Shown: in pieces, positions 1-8,299 of the stretch | Layout: each line of letters starts with the position of its first letter | Position numbering within the stretch: position 1 is the first letter of the stretch | Assembly (NCBI RefSeq): GCF_019801215.1 | Contig: NZ_JAHVJO010000001.1 | Coordinates: forward strand, 496,001 to 560,000 | Direction: 5' to 3' | Length of the DNA: 64,000 nt | Origin: Fictibacillus nanhaiensis | Lineage (GTDB): Bacteria > Bacillota > Bacilli > Bacillales > Fictibacillaceae | Program-made: the position numbers and the translations under genes | Notes under the pieces: generated by a model | Seen by the model: only the letters and a program-made list of their open reading frames with translations | The model's database searches: none | What the model was told of the DNA's origin: nothing

Positions 1-124
1 AACGGCTGATTTAGAATTAATACAAGAAGAGGTAAATGAGCTTTATAAACAGAAGCTCATCGATGTAAACGATTACAAAATGGCGTTATTAATCGTTCGA
101 GCAACACTGAATAAAAGACAATAG
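1..124 (+). CDS. yqgQ: YqgQ family protein, C-terminal part
   Basis: Only the last 40 codons are inside the window, in frame from base 2 to a TAG stop at 122-124. The residues (ELIQEEVNELYKQKLI, then VNDYKMALLIVRATL) fit the small YqgQ (DUF910) family of Firmicutes, whose function is unknown. It lies 14 bases upstream of glucokinase, the same order as in B. subtilis, so it is probably co-transcribed with glcK. The start is outside the window. Confidence 0.8.
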   Translation, partial: TADLELIQEEVNELYKQKLIDVNDYKMALLIVRATLNKRQ

Positions 125-138
125 AGGATGTAGATGAT

Positions 139-1098
139 ATGGAAAAGTGGCTGGTTGGTGTAGATCTAGGTGGTACAACGATAAAAATTGCCTTTGTTAC
201 CTTTGACGGGCATATTGTCGAGAAGTGGGAAGTACCAACAAATATTTCACATGATGGTAAATTTATTGTAAAAGATATTGCTGAATCTATAAGGGCTAAG
301 TTAGAACAGCTATCAGAATCCAGTGAAAAACTTGCATCAATTGGAATGGGTGCTCCTGGATTCATTGATATGAAATCAGGTTTTATCTTTCATGCGGTTA
401 ACATAGGTTGGAGAGATTATCCTTTAAAACAAGAACTAGAGAAAGAAACTGGGCTTCCAGTTGTTGTAGATAATGATGCAAACATTGCCGCAATAGGAGA
501 AATGTGGCGCGGTGCAGGTGATGGTGAAGGTAATCTGCTTATGGTTACACTCGGTACAGGAGTAGGTGGAGGCATCATTGTAAATGGACATATCATGCAT
601 GGTACAAATGGCATGGCAGGTGAGATCGGTCACATCACATCTATCCCAGAAGGTGGTTTTCCATGTAATTGTGGAAAAACAGGATGTATTGAAACCATCG
701 CTTCTGCCACAGGTATAGCAAGATTGGCTAAAGAGAACGCATTGAAAGATACATCATCTTCACTCTATAAAATAGTAACGGAGAAAGGCGAAATTCAGTC
801 TAAAGATGTCGCATCTGCTGCCGAAAATGGAGATCAGGCGGCAATAAGGACACTTGATGAAGTCGCGTTTCACTTGGGCTTAGTGCTTGCAAATCTTTCC
901 AATAGCATCAATCCTGGAAAGATTGTTATTGGTGGAGGGGTTTCAAAGGCTGGACAAACATTGACGTCCAGACTGCAAAAGGAATTTAACCGTTTTGCAC
1001 TCCCAAGAGTTTCTGAAGGTGCTAAACTAACAATCGCTACTCTCGGTAACGATGCTGGTGTTATCGGTGGAGCGTGGCTGGCAAAACAAAATATGTAA
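139..1098 (+). CDS. glcK: glucokinase, ROK family
   Basis: Cytoplasmic ATP-dependent glucokinase that makes glucose-6-phosphate; 319 aa, the usual length. Visible ROK features are the N-terminal phosphate-binding motif DLGGTT (9-14), the catalytic DNDAN (111-115, Asp113 the likely base), the second phosphate motif TLGTGVGGG (137-145), GEIGH with the substrate/zinc His165, and the ROK zinc cluster Cys176, Cys178, Cys183 (pattern CxCGxxGC). It follows yqgQ closely and ends in a strong terminator, so the two form the tail of one operon. The ATG is preceded by AGAGGATG. A ROK sugar kinase of other specificity is possible, but gene order favours GlcK. Confidence 0.95.
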   Translation: MEKWLVGVDLGGTTIKIAFVTFDGHIVEKWEVPTNISHDGKFIVKDIAESIRAKLEQLSESSEKLASIGMGAPGFIDMKSGFIFHAVNIGWRDYPLKQELEKETGLPVVVDNDANIAAIGEMWRGAGDGEGNLLMVTLGTGVGGGIIVNGHIMHGTNGMAGEIGHITSIPEGGFPCNCGKTGCIETIASATGIARLAKENALKDTSSSLYKIVTEKGEIQSKDVASAAENGDQAAIRTLDEVAFHLGLVLANLSNSINPGKIVIGGGVSKAGQTLTSRLQKEFNRFALPRVSEGAKLTIATLGNDAGVIGGAWLAKQNM

Positions 1099-1118
1099 CA
1101 TTTTTATCTAAAAACATC

Positions 1119-1150
1119 GAGCCACTTTGTATGGCTCTTTCTTTTTTTTT
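1119..1150 (+). terminator. intrinsic terminator after glcK
   Basis: The stem GAGCCA (1119-1124) pairs with TGGCTC (1132-1137). The stem extends through CTTTG pairing across the loop region and is followed by a run of T residues (1138-1150). Confidence 0.85.
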
Positions 1151-1263
1151 TGAAACTTTTTTAGAATAAGTTCGTCTAAAGGTTTATGGACACAAAAAAC
1201 GGGTAAAACTAATATAGTTTTGTTGTCCTATTTGTCAGAATCTTGAAATAGTACGTTAGGGTA

Positions 1264-1292
1264 TTGAATTCTTGTGCAAAACCATTTATTAT
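1264..1292 (+). promoter_or_regulatory. probable sigma-A promoter of yqgS
   Basis: TTGAAT (1264-1269) is separated by 17 bases from TATTAT (1287-1292), inside the 340-base gap between glcK and yqgS. The rest of the gap (1151-1263 and 1293-1420) holds no ORF and no structure I can support beyond the ribosome-binding site of the next gene. Confidence 0.5.
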
Positions 1293-1438
1293 ACTCTTTA
1301 TGTAATCCTTTGATTAAGGTTTTGTAAATGGTGATTTACATTTCCTGGGGATGCGTTTCGGATGATTAGAAGAGTTTATGAATGAGTTTTGAAATGTATA
1401 GACAAGAGTTCTTTTTGATTGAGGAGGTCAGAGAACAT

Positions 1439-3325
1439 ATGAAAGAAAAAATGAAACAAGCTTTTGCTGATTATAAGTTTTTCTTTATCGCAATTGCTTT
1501 ATTGTGGATTAAAACGTATATCGTATATAAAACCGCGTTCGATTTACCTATGGACAATAAAATTCAGGAGCTGATCCTGTTCATTAACCCAATTAGCTCT
1601 GTCATCTTGTTTTTAGGTGTTACTCTTTATTTTAAAGGTAAGGCCCACAGCCGGATGATTATTGCAGTAAGTGCTATCATGAGTTTTGTCATGTATGCAA
1701 ACATGGTATTTTATCGATTCTTTAACGATTTTATTACTATCCCTGTCTTGTTCCAAACAAGCAACATGGGTGATTTAGGTAATAGTGTCTTTGAATTGAT
1801 TCAACCTACAGATCTATTGGTGTTTATGGACATTATTGTATTAGCTTATTTTATGAGACGTTTTAATTATCGTCCACAACGTGCTTCGCGTAAGCAAGTT
1901 ACACTTACATTTGCTGCTGCGATTGTATTTTTTATCGTGAATGTTGGGATTGCCGAAACAGAACGTCCGCAGCTTCTAACACGTACTTTTGACCGTGAGA
2001 TGCTGATCAAAAACATCGGTTCTTACAATTATCATATCTACGATTCGATTATTCAGTCTAAAGCGAAAGCTCAGCGTGCTTTTGCTGATGGCAGTGAAAT
2101 TACAGATGTTGAAAACTATACTCGAGCAAATTACAAAGAACCCAATCCAAAAATGTTTGGAAAAGCAAAAGGGAAAAATGTTTTTGTCATATCTGTTGAA
2201 TCTACACAAAACTTTGTCATAAATGAATCAGTGAACGGTAAAGAAATTACGCCATTTATGAACGATTTAATTAAAGACAGTTATTATTTCCCGAATTTTT
2301 ATCACCAGACAGGACAAGGGAAAACATCTGATTCTGAGTTTCTTTTAGATAATTCGCTCTACCCGCTTCCAAGTGGAGCTGTTTTCTTTACTCACTCTCA
2401 AAATCAATACAATGCTACACCAGAAATTTTAAAAGAGAAGGATTACTATTCATCCGTAATGCATGCGAACAACAAAAGTTTCTGGAACCGTGATATCATG
2501 TACGATAATTTCGGTTATGACCGATATTACTCATTGAAGGATTTTGAAGTTACACCTGAAAACTCGATTGGATGGGGATTAAAAGATAAAGACTTCTTTA
2601 AACAGTCCATTCCGCATTTAAAAGAAATGGAAGCAATGAATAAACCGTTCTACACAAAATATATTACTTTAACTAATCATTTTCCTTTTACACTTGAAGA
2701 GGAAGACGAGTATATTCCAGAATGGACATCTGCTGATGGTACAGTAAACCGATATTTTACAACTGTTCGTTACACAGATGAAGCACTTAAAGAGTTCTTC
2801 GACGATGTAAAAGCGGCAGGTTTATATGAAGACTCAATCTTTGTTATGTATGGTGACCATTATGGAATATCAGAAAATCACAACGATGCCATGGGAGAGT
2901 TCTTAGGAAAAGAAATCACTCCTTTTGAATCCACTCAATTACAAAAAGTGCCATTGATCATCCATATGCCTGGAGAAAAAGGCAAGGTCATGGAAACAGT
3001 TGGGGGACAGGTCGATTTAAAACCAACCATCCTTCACTTGCTTGGAATTGATACTAAAGGTGATATTCAGTTAGGTTCAGACTTATTCTCTGAACAACGT
3101 GAAGATTTTGCGGTTCTAAGAGATAATTCGTACATCACGAAAGATCATGTGTTCACTGCTGGGAGCTGCTATGACAAGGAAACTGGAGAACCAGTTCAAG
3201 GCGATCAAAGCCCTTGTGAGCCATACAGTGAACGTGCAAAAACTGAACTGGATATGTCAGACCGTATCATTTATGGCGACTTGCTAAGATTTTATGATAA
3301 AGACAAAGCAAAGAAAAATAATTAA
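1439..3325 (+). CDS. yqgS: lipoteichoic acid synthase-family glycerol phosphate transferase
   Basis: Membrane enzyme of the LtaS family, which transfers glycerol phosphate from phosphatidylglycerol onto lipoteichoic acid chains or primer outside the membrane. The reading frame opens at 1382, but GAGGAGG (1421-1427) sits just before an in-frame ATG at 1439, so I use that start (628 aa). Five N-terminal membrane segments (roughly 14-30, 45-65, 72-92, 125-140, 155-171) precede an extracellular sulfatase-like domain. Metal and catalytic elements include the ISVES motif (Glu244), GKTSDSEF with the nucleophile Thr286, and YGDHYG further on. The position after glcK matches B. subtilis yqgS, one of several LtaS paralogues, so it may be an accessory (primase-like or stress) synthase. 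Confidence 0.9.
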   Translation: MKEKMKQAFADYKFFFIAIALLWIKTYIVYKTAFDLPMDNKIQELILFINPISSVILFLGVTLYFKGKAHSRMIIAVSAIMSFVMYANMVFYRFFNDFITIPVLFQTSNMGDLGNSVFELIQPTDLLVFMDIIVLAYFMRRFNYRPQRASRKQVTLTFAAAIVFFIVNVGIAETERPQLLTRTFDREMLIKNIGSYNYHIYDSIIQSKAKAQRAFADGSEITDVENYTRANYKEPNPKMFGKAKGKNVFVISVESTQNFVINESVNGKEITPFMNDLIKDSYYFPNFYHQTGQGKTSDSEFLLDNSLYPLPSGAVFFTHSQNQYNATPEILKEKDYYSSVMHANNKSFWNRDIMYDNFGYDRYYSLKDFEVTPENSIGWGLKDKDFFKQSIPHLKEMEAMNKPFYTKYITLTNHFPFTLEEEDEYIPEWTSADGTVNRYFTTVRYTDEALKEFFDDVKAAGLYEDSIFVMYGDHYGISENHNDAMGEFLGKEITPFESTQLQKVPLIIHMPGEKGKVMETVGGQVDLKPTILHLLGIDTKGDIQLGSDLFSEQREDFAVLRDNSYITKDHVFTAGSCYDKETGEPVQGDQSPCEPYSERAKTELDMSDRIIYGDLLRFYDKDKAKKNN

Positions 3326-3333
3326 TAACAATT

Positions 3334-3367
3334 AAGCACTTTAGCTTCGGCTAAGTGCTTTTTTTTT
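3334..3367 (+). terminator. intrinsic terminator after yqgS
   Basis: AAGCACT-TTAGC pairs with GCTAAGTGCTT around a TTCG tetraloop, followed by nine T residues. Confidence 0.9.
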
Positions 3368-3426
3368 GCATATATGATCAGTCAGAACATACACCTTTAA
3401 GAGAACGTTTTTAGGGAGGGCTCTGA

Positions 3427-4620
3427 TTGGAAATTATCGTTCGAAATGGTGATTCACTTTGGTACTATTCCAGACTTTTGTCTATCCCTTTTATATTGAT
3501 TAGAGATGCTAATCCGGAAGTAATGCCTGGGAATATGGAAGCTGGGCAAAAAATAAAAATTCCAGGTATAACGGCTAACCGTTACAAAGTTAAGAATGGG
3601 GACTCCTTTTTTGTAATTGCAGAAAAAAATGATGTGCCAATAGATGCATTGTATCTCTTTAATCCTGGTGTAAATCCTAAAGAAATATTTCTGAATGATG
3701 AAATTTTAATTCCTGTAAACGTCAGTTACCCTCTTTTAAAAACAAAGTGTAGATATGACACAACTGTGCTGGTTAAAGATATTAAAAAACTACTTGATAC
3801 TTATCCTTTCATAAAGAAACAAAATATTGGTCAATCTGTACTAGGCAACCCAATCGATATGCTCATAATAGGTAACGGTAAAAAGAAAGTGCATATTAAC
3901 GCTTCTTTTCACGGTAATGAGTGGATCACAACCGGGATTCTTATGAAATTCCTAAACGAATATGCCCACGCTTTAACACGTGATACCCCATTGAACGGAG
4001 AATCTCCGCTCAATCTTTACAAGGATACTACGTTGCTCGCCGTTCCGATGGTTGATCCGGATGGAGTAGATCTCGTTTTAAATGGTCCTCCCGATCATAC
4101 AGAATATAAAGAGTTAGTTATGGAACTAAATAAAGGCAGTAAAGATTTTTCAGCATGGAAAGCAAATATTCGCGGAGTAGACCTCAATAATCAATTTCCT
4201 GCTCGATGGGAAATTGAACAGAAACGAAAACCAAAAGAACCAGCTCCTAGGGATTATCCTGGACTAAAGCCTCTATCGGAACCTGAAGCTGTGGCCATGG
4301 CAGAGGCAGCTAACAAATATAACTTCGATCGGGTAGTAGCACTTCATACACAAGGGAAGGAACTGTATTGGGGGTTCGAGGGAGAGGAACCTATGCCCAT
4401 ATCACAGCATATCGCGGAGGAATTTGAAAGAGTGAGCGGGTATAAAGCAATTCGCTACGTGGACAGTTATGCAGGATATAAAGATTGGTTTATACAGGAA
4501 TATCAGAGACCTGGCTTTACAATTGAATTAGGTATAGGTGTTAATCCACTACCGTTAGGCCAGTTTGATGAAATTTATAAAGATACACGCGGGATATTAT
4601 TCGCTAGCTTATATAAGTAA
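3427..4620 (+). CDS. yqgT: gamma-D-glutamyl-L-diamino acid endopeptidase I-like (LysM x2 + M14 carboxypeptidase)
   Basis: Zinc peptidase expected to cut the gamma-D-Glu-diamino acid bond of peptidoglycan stem peptides, probably on spore or recycled wall material. Two LysM glycan-binding repeats (about 1-47 and 52-97) precede a peptidase M14 domain. The zinc ligands are visible as His162-x-x-Glu165 (HGNEW) and His307 (ALHTQG), and the catalytic Glu367 sits in FTIELG. There is no signal peptide, as in the B. subtilis YqgT and Lysinibacillus sphaericus endopeptidase I type. It starts with TTG at 3427 behind GGGAGGG (3415-3420). It is monocistronic between two terminators. Confidence 0.9.
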   Translation: MEIIVRNGDSLWYYSRLLSIPFILIRDANPEVMPGNMEAGQKIKIPGITANRYKVKNGDSFFVIAEKNDVPIDALYLFNPGVNPKEIFLNDEILIPVNVSYPLLKTKCRYDTTVLVKDIKKLLDTYPFIKKQNIGQSVLGNPIDMLIIGNGKKKVHINASFHGNEWITTGILMKFLNEYAHALTRDTPLNGESPLNLYKDTTLLAVPMVDPDGVDLVLNGPPDHTEYKELVMELNKGSKDFSAWKANIRGVDLNNQFPARWEIEQKRKPKEPAPRDYPGLKPLSEPEAVAMAEAANKYNFDRVVALHTQGKELYWGFEGEEPMPISQHIAEEFERVSGYKAIRYVDSYAGYKDWFIQEYQRPGFTIELGIGVNPLPLGQFDEIYKDTRGILFASLYK

Positions 4621-4628
4621 AGCAATCG

Positions 4629-4666
4629 AAAAAAACCATCAGAACGAAAGATTCTGATGGTTTTTT
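4629..4666. terminator. bidirectional terminator between yqgT and yqgW
   Basis: An A-rich arm plus ACCATCAGAA pairs with TTCTGATGGT plus a T-rich arm around a 7-base loop. A-tract and T-tract flanks make it work for both converging genes. Confidence 0.85.
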
Positions 4667-4672
4667 GAGTTT

Positions 4673-4858
4673 TTAATGGCCTGTTGATCCGCCGCTGCCT
4701 AAGAAAACGTCCAGTACAGTCATAACTGTAAACCAGCCAAAAACAGCAAACGTTAAGAATGCAAAGCCTGCAGCCATTAGGTTTTTAATTTTTAACGAAC
4801 GTAAAAGTCCCAATGCAGCTAATATAGCTACTAAGCCGAATATAATGGCTAAACCCAT
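4673..4858 (-). CDS. yqgW: small membrane protein, DUF2759 (YqgW)
   Basis: A 61-aa protein with two hydrophobic segments (about 3-20 and 30-50) and a Gly/His-rich tail (GSGGSTGH). It resembles the uncharacterised DUF2759/YqgW family found at this locus in Bacillus. The frame is open further upstream, but ATG at 4858 is preceded by AAGGGGGC on the minus strand and begins directly with the membrane segment. Function is unknown. It converges on yqgT over a shared terminator. Confidence 0.75.
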   Translation of the reverse strand: MGLAIIFGLVAILAALGLLRSLKIKNLMAAGFAFLTFAVFGWFTVMTVLDVFLGSGGSTGH

Positions 4859-4970
4859 TATTTTGTGCCCCCTTGCTTTGGAGTAATCCAATCCTATGTA
4901 TAACGCTTTCACACAGGTAAACCCGAGTACTATTTTACTTGTTTTATCCATGTTTGTCGAGTGAACATTT

Positions 4971-5393
4971 CTACAAAATAAATTCGATGTCAATCTCATA
5001 GGAAGCAGCCCATTTGATTAGGAGTGGTTTATTATGCTCACTTAAGAAAAAAATAAGATTCTTATTCTCATCTTCACTAACAGCGAGTAATTCTTCTTCA
5101 ACTTGAAAGTGAAACATTTTTTCTTGTTGATCCAGTCCGTTTTTAATGGAGAAAGCGATAATCATATCAAGATATAAATAACATTTCCTGTTTTCAGAAA
5201 AGAATCCATAATCATCAAAAATCTGGGTAGTTCTTAACGGTGAAATCTGCAATAGTGGAATGACTTCCTGTAACATATCTTTCGGAACCTCTTCTATATT
5301 CTTTATTATTGATAAATCTTTCTCACTATCCTCGATCTCGATTCCTTCCATTTCGCTTGCTGTTAAATTTTCGATACCATAATAAACGTTCAT
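4971..5393 (-). CDS. hypothetical protein, 140 aa, acidic
   Basis: A protein with a proper ribosome-binding site (GGAGG, 6 bases before the ATG) and acidic composition (EDSEKD, EEVPKDMLQEV). No signal peptide or membrane segment is visible, and I recognise no family. The hydrophobic/charged alternation in the second half (FHFQVEEELLAVSEDENKNLIFFL) looks like beta strands of a small globular domain. It is divergent from yqgX and about 110 bases upstream of yqgW on the same strand, so it may be the first gene of a two-gene unit. Confidence 0.7.
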   Translation of the reverse strand: MNVYYGIENLTASEMEGIEIEDSEKDLSIIKNIEEVPKDMLQEVIPLLQISPLRTTQIFDDYGFFSENRKCYLYLDMIIAFSIKNGLDQQEKMFHFQVEEELLAVSEDENKNLIFFLSEHNKPLLIKWAASYEIDIEFIL

Positions 5394-5466
5394 CCAAATC
5401 CTCCATATGTTCGACTATTTTAGTGTAAGATAGAAAGAAACAACATGCAATTGGAGGACAAAAATT

Positions 5467-6099
5467 ATGAAATGGAAAAAAATGATTGTAGGTCCAGTTC
5501 AGGAGAATACATATATCCTATTTGATTCAAATAAAGAAGCAGTAATCATTGATCCAGGAAGTGAAGCGTTAAAAATTATTCAACATATAGAATCTCTACA
5601 GTTAAAACCTTTGGCTGTGTTGTTAACGCATGCCCATTTTGATCATATCGGTGCAGTAGACCCCATAAGAGAGCGATATAAACTTCCTTTATACATACAT
5701 AAGAAAGAACAAGATTGGCTGAAAAATACTAAAAAGAACGGTTCCGCTCATTTTGGCCATAGTATTACCGCAAGACCTGCAAGTCATATCATTTCAGACA
5801 AAGAAACAAGCCTAGAAATCGGACCATTTTCTTTTGATATCCTCTTAACTCCAGGTCATTCACCTGGGAGTATTTCTTATTACGTTAAAAGTGCAGGAGC
5901 CGTATTTTCTGGAGATGCTTTGTTTGCAGGCAGTATCGGAAGAACAGATTTATATGGAGGGGATCAAGACGTTTTATTGCAGAGTATCCACCAAAAATTA
6001 CTGCAATTGCCAGAAGAAACAGTAGTACTTTCCGGACATGGTCCTGAAACAACTATTGGCATGGAGATGGATTCTAATCCGTTCTTAGGTGGATTTTAA
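5467..6099 (+). CDS. yqgX: metallo-beta-lactamase-fold hydrolase (YqgX)
   Basis: Cytoplasmic binuclear-zinc hydrolase of the glyoxalase II-like branch; 210 aa. The defining HxHxDH motif is at His55-Ala-His57-Phe-Asp59-His60, with further metal ligands in TPGHSPGS (about 135) and SGDALF, and a C-terminal SGHGPET. The family hydrolyses thioesters such as S-lactoyl conjugates, but the substrate here cannot be told from sequence. Start ATG at 5467 follows GGAGGA. The next gene begins 2 bases after its stop, so they are translationally linked. Confidence 0.88.
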   Translation: MKWKKMIVGPVQENTYILFDSNKEAVIIDPGSEALKIIQHIESLQLKPLAVLLTHAHFDHIGAVDPIRERYKLPLYIHKKEQDWLKNTKKNGSAHFGHSITARPASHIISDKETSLEIGPFSFDILLTPGHSPGSISYYVKSAGAVFSGDALFAGSIGRTDLYGGDQDVLLQSIHQKLLQLPEETVVLSGHGPETTIGMEMDSNPFLGGF

Positions 6100-6101
6100 T
6101 A

Positions 6102-7193
6102 GTGGCTCTTACATCCATTTTAAAAAATGAGCTGAGTCAGAATAAATGGCTAACGATGGAACAATATATGGAGTTGGCTCTTTATCATCCTGAATATGGA
6201 TATTACATGAACCCTCTTAATAAAATCGGAAAAAAAGGAGACTTTTATACTTCAAGTTCAGTTTCCGATATTTTTGGCGGCGTTTGGGCAGACGTATTTG
6301 TTCAAACCATCCTAGAGCATCGCTTAGATCCCATCATTGTTGAATTTGGTGGAGGAAACGGGCAGTTCGCAAAACATGTGATTTCAGCGTGGGAAGAAAA
6401 AAAAGAGAAACTGCCGTTAACGTATGTCGTTGTTGAAAAAAGTCCATATCACCGAAAGCTATTACAAGATGAATTAAACGGCACAGCAGTTATGATTCTT
6501 CCTTCAATGGAAGAATTGAAAAAAACCTTTCCTTCGTTTAAAGGAATTATTTTTGCTAACGAGGTGTTAGATGCGTTTCCTGTTCGCCTCTTTCAAAAAA
6601 GAGCGAAGTCATGGTTTGAGAAAGTAGTGATGGAAGGAAGAGATGGCGAAAAACAAAACCTTTCTTTCGGTTATATCCCTATACAGGAAGAGAATACAGC
6701 TCAAATGCTTGAAAATCATTTTTCAGATCGTAAAGAACATTTTGATCTTGAGATTTCGTTTCAATTGAAGGATTGGTTGAAGGCACTCTATCATTGGACA
6801 AAAGAGGGAAGTGTATATTTCTTTGTCGACTATGGCTACAAAGGTGACCAGTGGAAAATGGAAAGTTTACGAGAGGGAAGTATACGCGGGTATTACCGTC
6901 ATCAAATGAAGTACAATCCTTTAATCTACTCAGGAGAAATGGACATCACGTATCATGTTGATTGGGATCAAATTGAAAGTGAGGCGAAGAAAAGTGAAGT
7001 TGACACGATTCGCTTTGAAACTCAAGGTGAATTCTTGTTGCAGAACGGACTTCTTTCATACTTAAGTAATACCGAGAAGAGTGATCCATTTTCTAAAGAG
7101 CATAAAAGAAACAGAGCAGTCCGCTCATTTCTGCTGGACAGTACCCTTGCAAACGGTTTTCAAGTCATTCAACAAAAAAAACGGTCCGTTTAA
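6102..7193 (+). CDS. class I SAM-dependent methyltransferase, MidA/NDUFAF7-like (COG1565)
   Basis: A 363-aa protein of the DUF185/MidA family, whose eukaryotic members methylate an arginine of complex I subunit NDUFS2. Family marks are KGDFYTSSSVSDIFGG near residue 45, the SAM-binding VEFGGGNGQFAKH (about 82-94) and FANEVLDAFPV (about 150). The bacterial substrate is unknown. It starts with GTG two bases after yqgX, using the ribosome-binding site inside the end of that gene (TTAGGTGG). A terminator follows. Confidence 0.8.
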   Translation: MALTSILKNELSQNKWLTMEQYMELALYHPEYGYYMNPLNKIGKKGDFYTSSSVSDIFGGVWADVFVQTILEHRLDPIIVEFGGGNGQFAKHVISAWEEKKEKLPLTYVVVEKSPYHRKLLQDELNGTAVMILPSMEELKKTFPSFKGIIFANEVLDAFPVRLFQKRAKSWFEKVVMEGRDGEKQNLSFGYIPIQEENTAQMLENHFSDRKEHFDLEISFQLKDWLKALYHWTKEGSVYFFVDYGYKGDQWKMESLREGSIRGYYRHQMKYNPLIYSGEMDITYHVDWDQIESEAKKSEVDTIRFETQGEFLLQNGLLSYLSNTEKSDPFSKEHKRNRAVRSFLLDSTLANGFQVIQQKKRSV

Positions 7194-7208
7194 TAGCGGT
7201 CCGTTTTT
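7174..7208. terminator. terminator between the MidA-like gene and yqgY
   Basis: AAAACGGTCCG pairs with CGGTCCGTTTT through one T-T mismatch around a TTTAATAG loop. A- and T-tracts on the two sides suggest bidirectional use. Confidence 0.7.
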
Positions 7209-7233
7209 AAAATAGCTGTTTTTAATGAAATGT

Positions 7234-7482
7234 TTAATGTCCTCCGCCAGCTCCAGGAGTCATCATAAATGTTGACCAGTATGTAAAACCGACAAAGAAA
7301 ACTGTTAAATAAGCACCAAAAATATAAATATACATACGTTCAGATAAGTTCAGATAACCTAATGAAACGAACATAATCGTTTGTCCTAAGAACAGCAACG
7401 CCATGTCCTGCATATCGCCAAGATAAGCCATGACACCAATGATACCTGTCCAGAAGCCTAGTACTTTATACATTCTTGACAT
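7234..7482 (-). CDS. yqgY: small membrane protein, DUF2626 (YqgY)
   Basis: An 82-aa protein with three hydrophobic segments (about 7-25, 28-46, 52-70) and a C-terminal GAGGGH. It matches the uncharacterised YqgY/DUF2626 family by length, composition and position next to mgsR. The start is ATG at 7482 with GGAGGGA 7 bases upstream on the minus strand. The longer open frame starts upstream of that site and is rejected. Function is unknown. Confidence 0.8.
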   Translation of the reverse strand: MSRMYKVLGFWTGIIGVMAYLGDMQDMALLFLGQTIMFVSLGYLNLSERMYIYIFGAYLTVFFVGFTYWSTFMMTPGAGGGH

Positions 7483-7613
7483 AAGTATCCCTCCTTTTTT
7501 CGCCAATACTAGTATCCTTTAGTATTATATATGAGTTTCCACACTCTTGTAAATGACTATTGTGATCTGTAAAAAAGTCATTTCAAAATAATTACAACAA
7601 GTACGTTGATTTT

Positions 7614-7640
7614 GGTTTATTATGCCTCGTTTAAAGGTAA
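7614..7640 (+). promoter_or_regulatory. candidate sigma-B promoter of mgsR
   Basis: GGTTTAT (7614-7620), a 14-base gap, then AGGTAA (7635-7640) resembles the sigma-B consensus GTTTAA-N12-14-GGGTAT with mismatches. It lies just upstream of mgsR, which is sigma-B controlled in B. subtilis. The match is imperfect. Confidence 0.35.
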
Positions 7641-7662
7641 TGTAAACCAAAAGGAGTGAAGG

Positions 7663-8061
7663 ATGATGAGCTCAATTACTTTTTACACATACCCAAGCTG
7701 CACGTCATGTCGCAAAGCGAAAATGTGGCTTAAACAAAATAAAGTCTCATTTGAAGAAAGACATTTATTCAAAGATACACCAACTGTAGAAGAGCTTCGG
7801 GAAATGCTTAAACTCACGAAAGCTGGAACAGAGGAAATTTTAGCAAAAAGAAGTCAATCGTTTAAATCTTTAAATGTAGACATTTATGATCTATCCATGA
7901 ATGAACTTTTAAAATTATTAACGGATAACCCTAAATTGCTAAAGCGTCCGTTAGTAACAGATGGTGAGCAATTGATTGCAGGGTACAGTCCTGGTGAGAT
8001 GAAAAAGTTATGTATCAAAAAAGAAAAAGAAAAAGAACACATATCCAGTCATGTGTCCTAA
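7663..8061 (+). CDS. mgsR: Spx/ArsC-family transcriptional regulator MgsR
   Basis: Redox-responsive regulator of the Spx family that binds RNA polymerase alpha subunit and, in B. subtilis, modulates a sub-regulon of the sigma-B general stress response. The 132-aa protein has the ArsC-like fold start ITFYTYPSCTSC with the redox pair Cys13-x-x-Cys16, and the family motif KRPLVTDGEQLIAGY near the C terminus. Spx itself is usually chromosomally elsewhere, and position (yqgY-yqgZ) favours MgsR/YqgZ. Two consecutive ATGs are possible starts (7663, 7666), and AAGGAG at 7650-7655 suits either. A lysine/glutamate-rich tail (KKEKEKEH) may be a protease target. Confidence 0.85.
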   Translation: MMSSITFYTYPSCTSCRKAKMWLKQNKVSFEERHLFKDTPTVEELREMLKLTKAGTEEILAKRSQSFKSLNVDIYDLSMNELLKLLTDNPKLLKRPLVTDGEQLIAGYSPGEMKKLCIKKEKEKEHISSHVS

Positions 8062-8066
8062 AAAGC

Positions 8067-8095
8067 AACACTCTTGATTGTTAAGAGTGTTTTTA
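8067..8095 (+). terminator. intrinsic terminator after mgsR
   Basis: AACACTCTT (8067-8075) pairs with AAGAGTGTT (8083-8091), followed by T residues. Confidence 0.85.
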
Positions 8096-8102
8096 TTATG
8101 GT

Positions 8103-8177
8103 TGGCTGGGCTAGCTGGATTCGAACCAGCGCATGACGGAGTCAAAGTCCGTTGCCTTACCGCTTGGCTATAGCCCA
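8103..8177 (-). tRNA. tRNA-Gln (anticodon TTG)
   Basis: On the minus strand the acceptor stem TGGGCTA (from 8177) pairs with TAGCCCA (ending at 8107). The 3' CCA is encoded (8105-8103). The T arm carries GGTTCGAATCC, and the anticodon loop CTTTGAC (8147-8141) contains TTG, reading Gln CAA/CAG. It lies alone between mgsR and comGA, transcribed against both, and its 3' side faces the mgsR terminator. Confidence 0.95.
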
Positions 8178-8299
8178 ATGGAACAATAGTAGTATGAGCC
8201 GTGTCGAAATTTATATACAATAATATTTAAAAAAGTAGAAGGAATTCTTTTTTGTAAGAAGTAATTATATAACACGAAATAAAAAGGAGGTCGATATGC

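Noticed and set aside
8008-8220. 70-aa minus-strand ORF across tRNA-Gln
   Set aside because: It is the tRNA gene read as codons; the cloverleaf explains the sequence.
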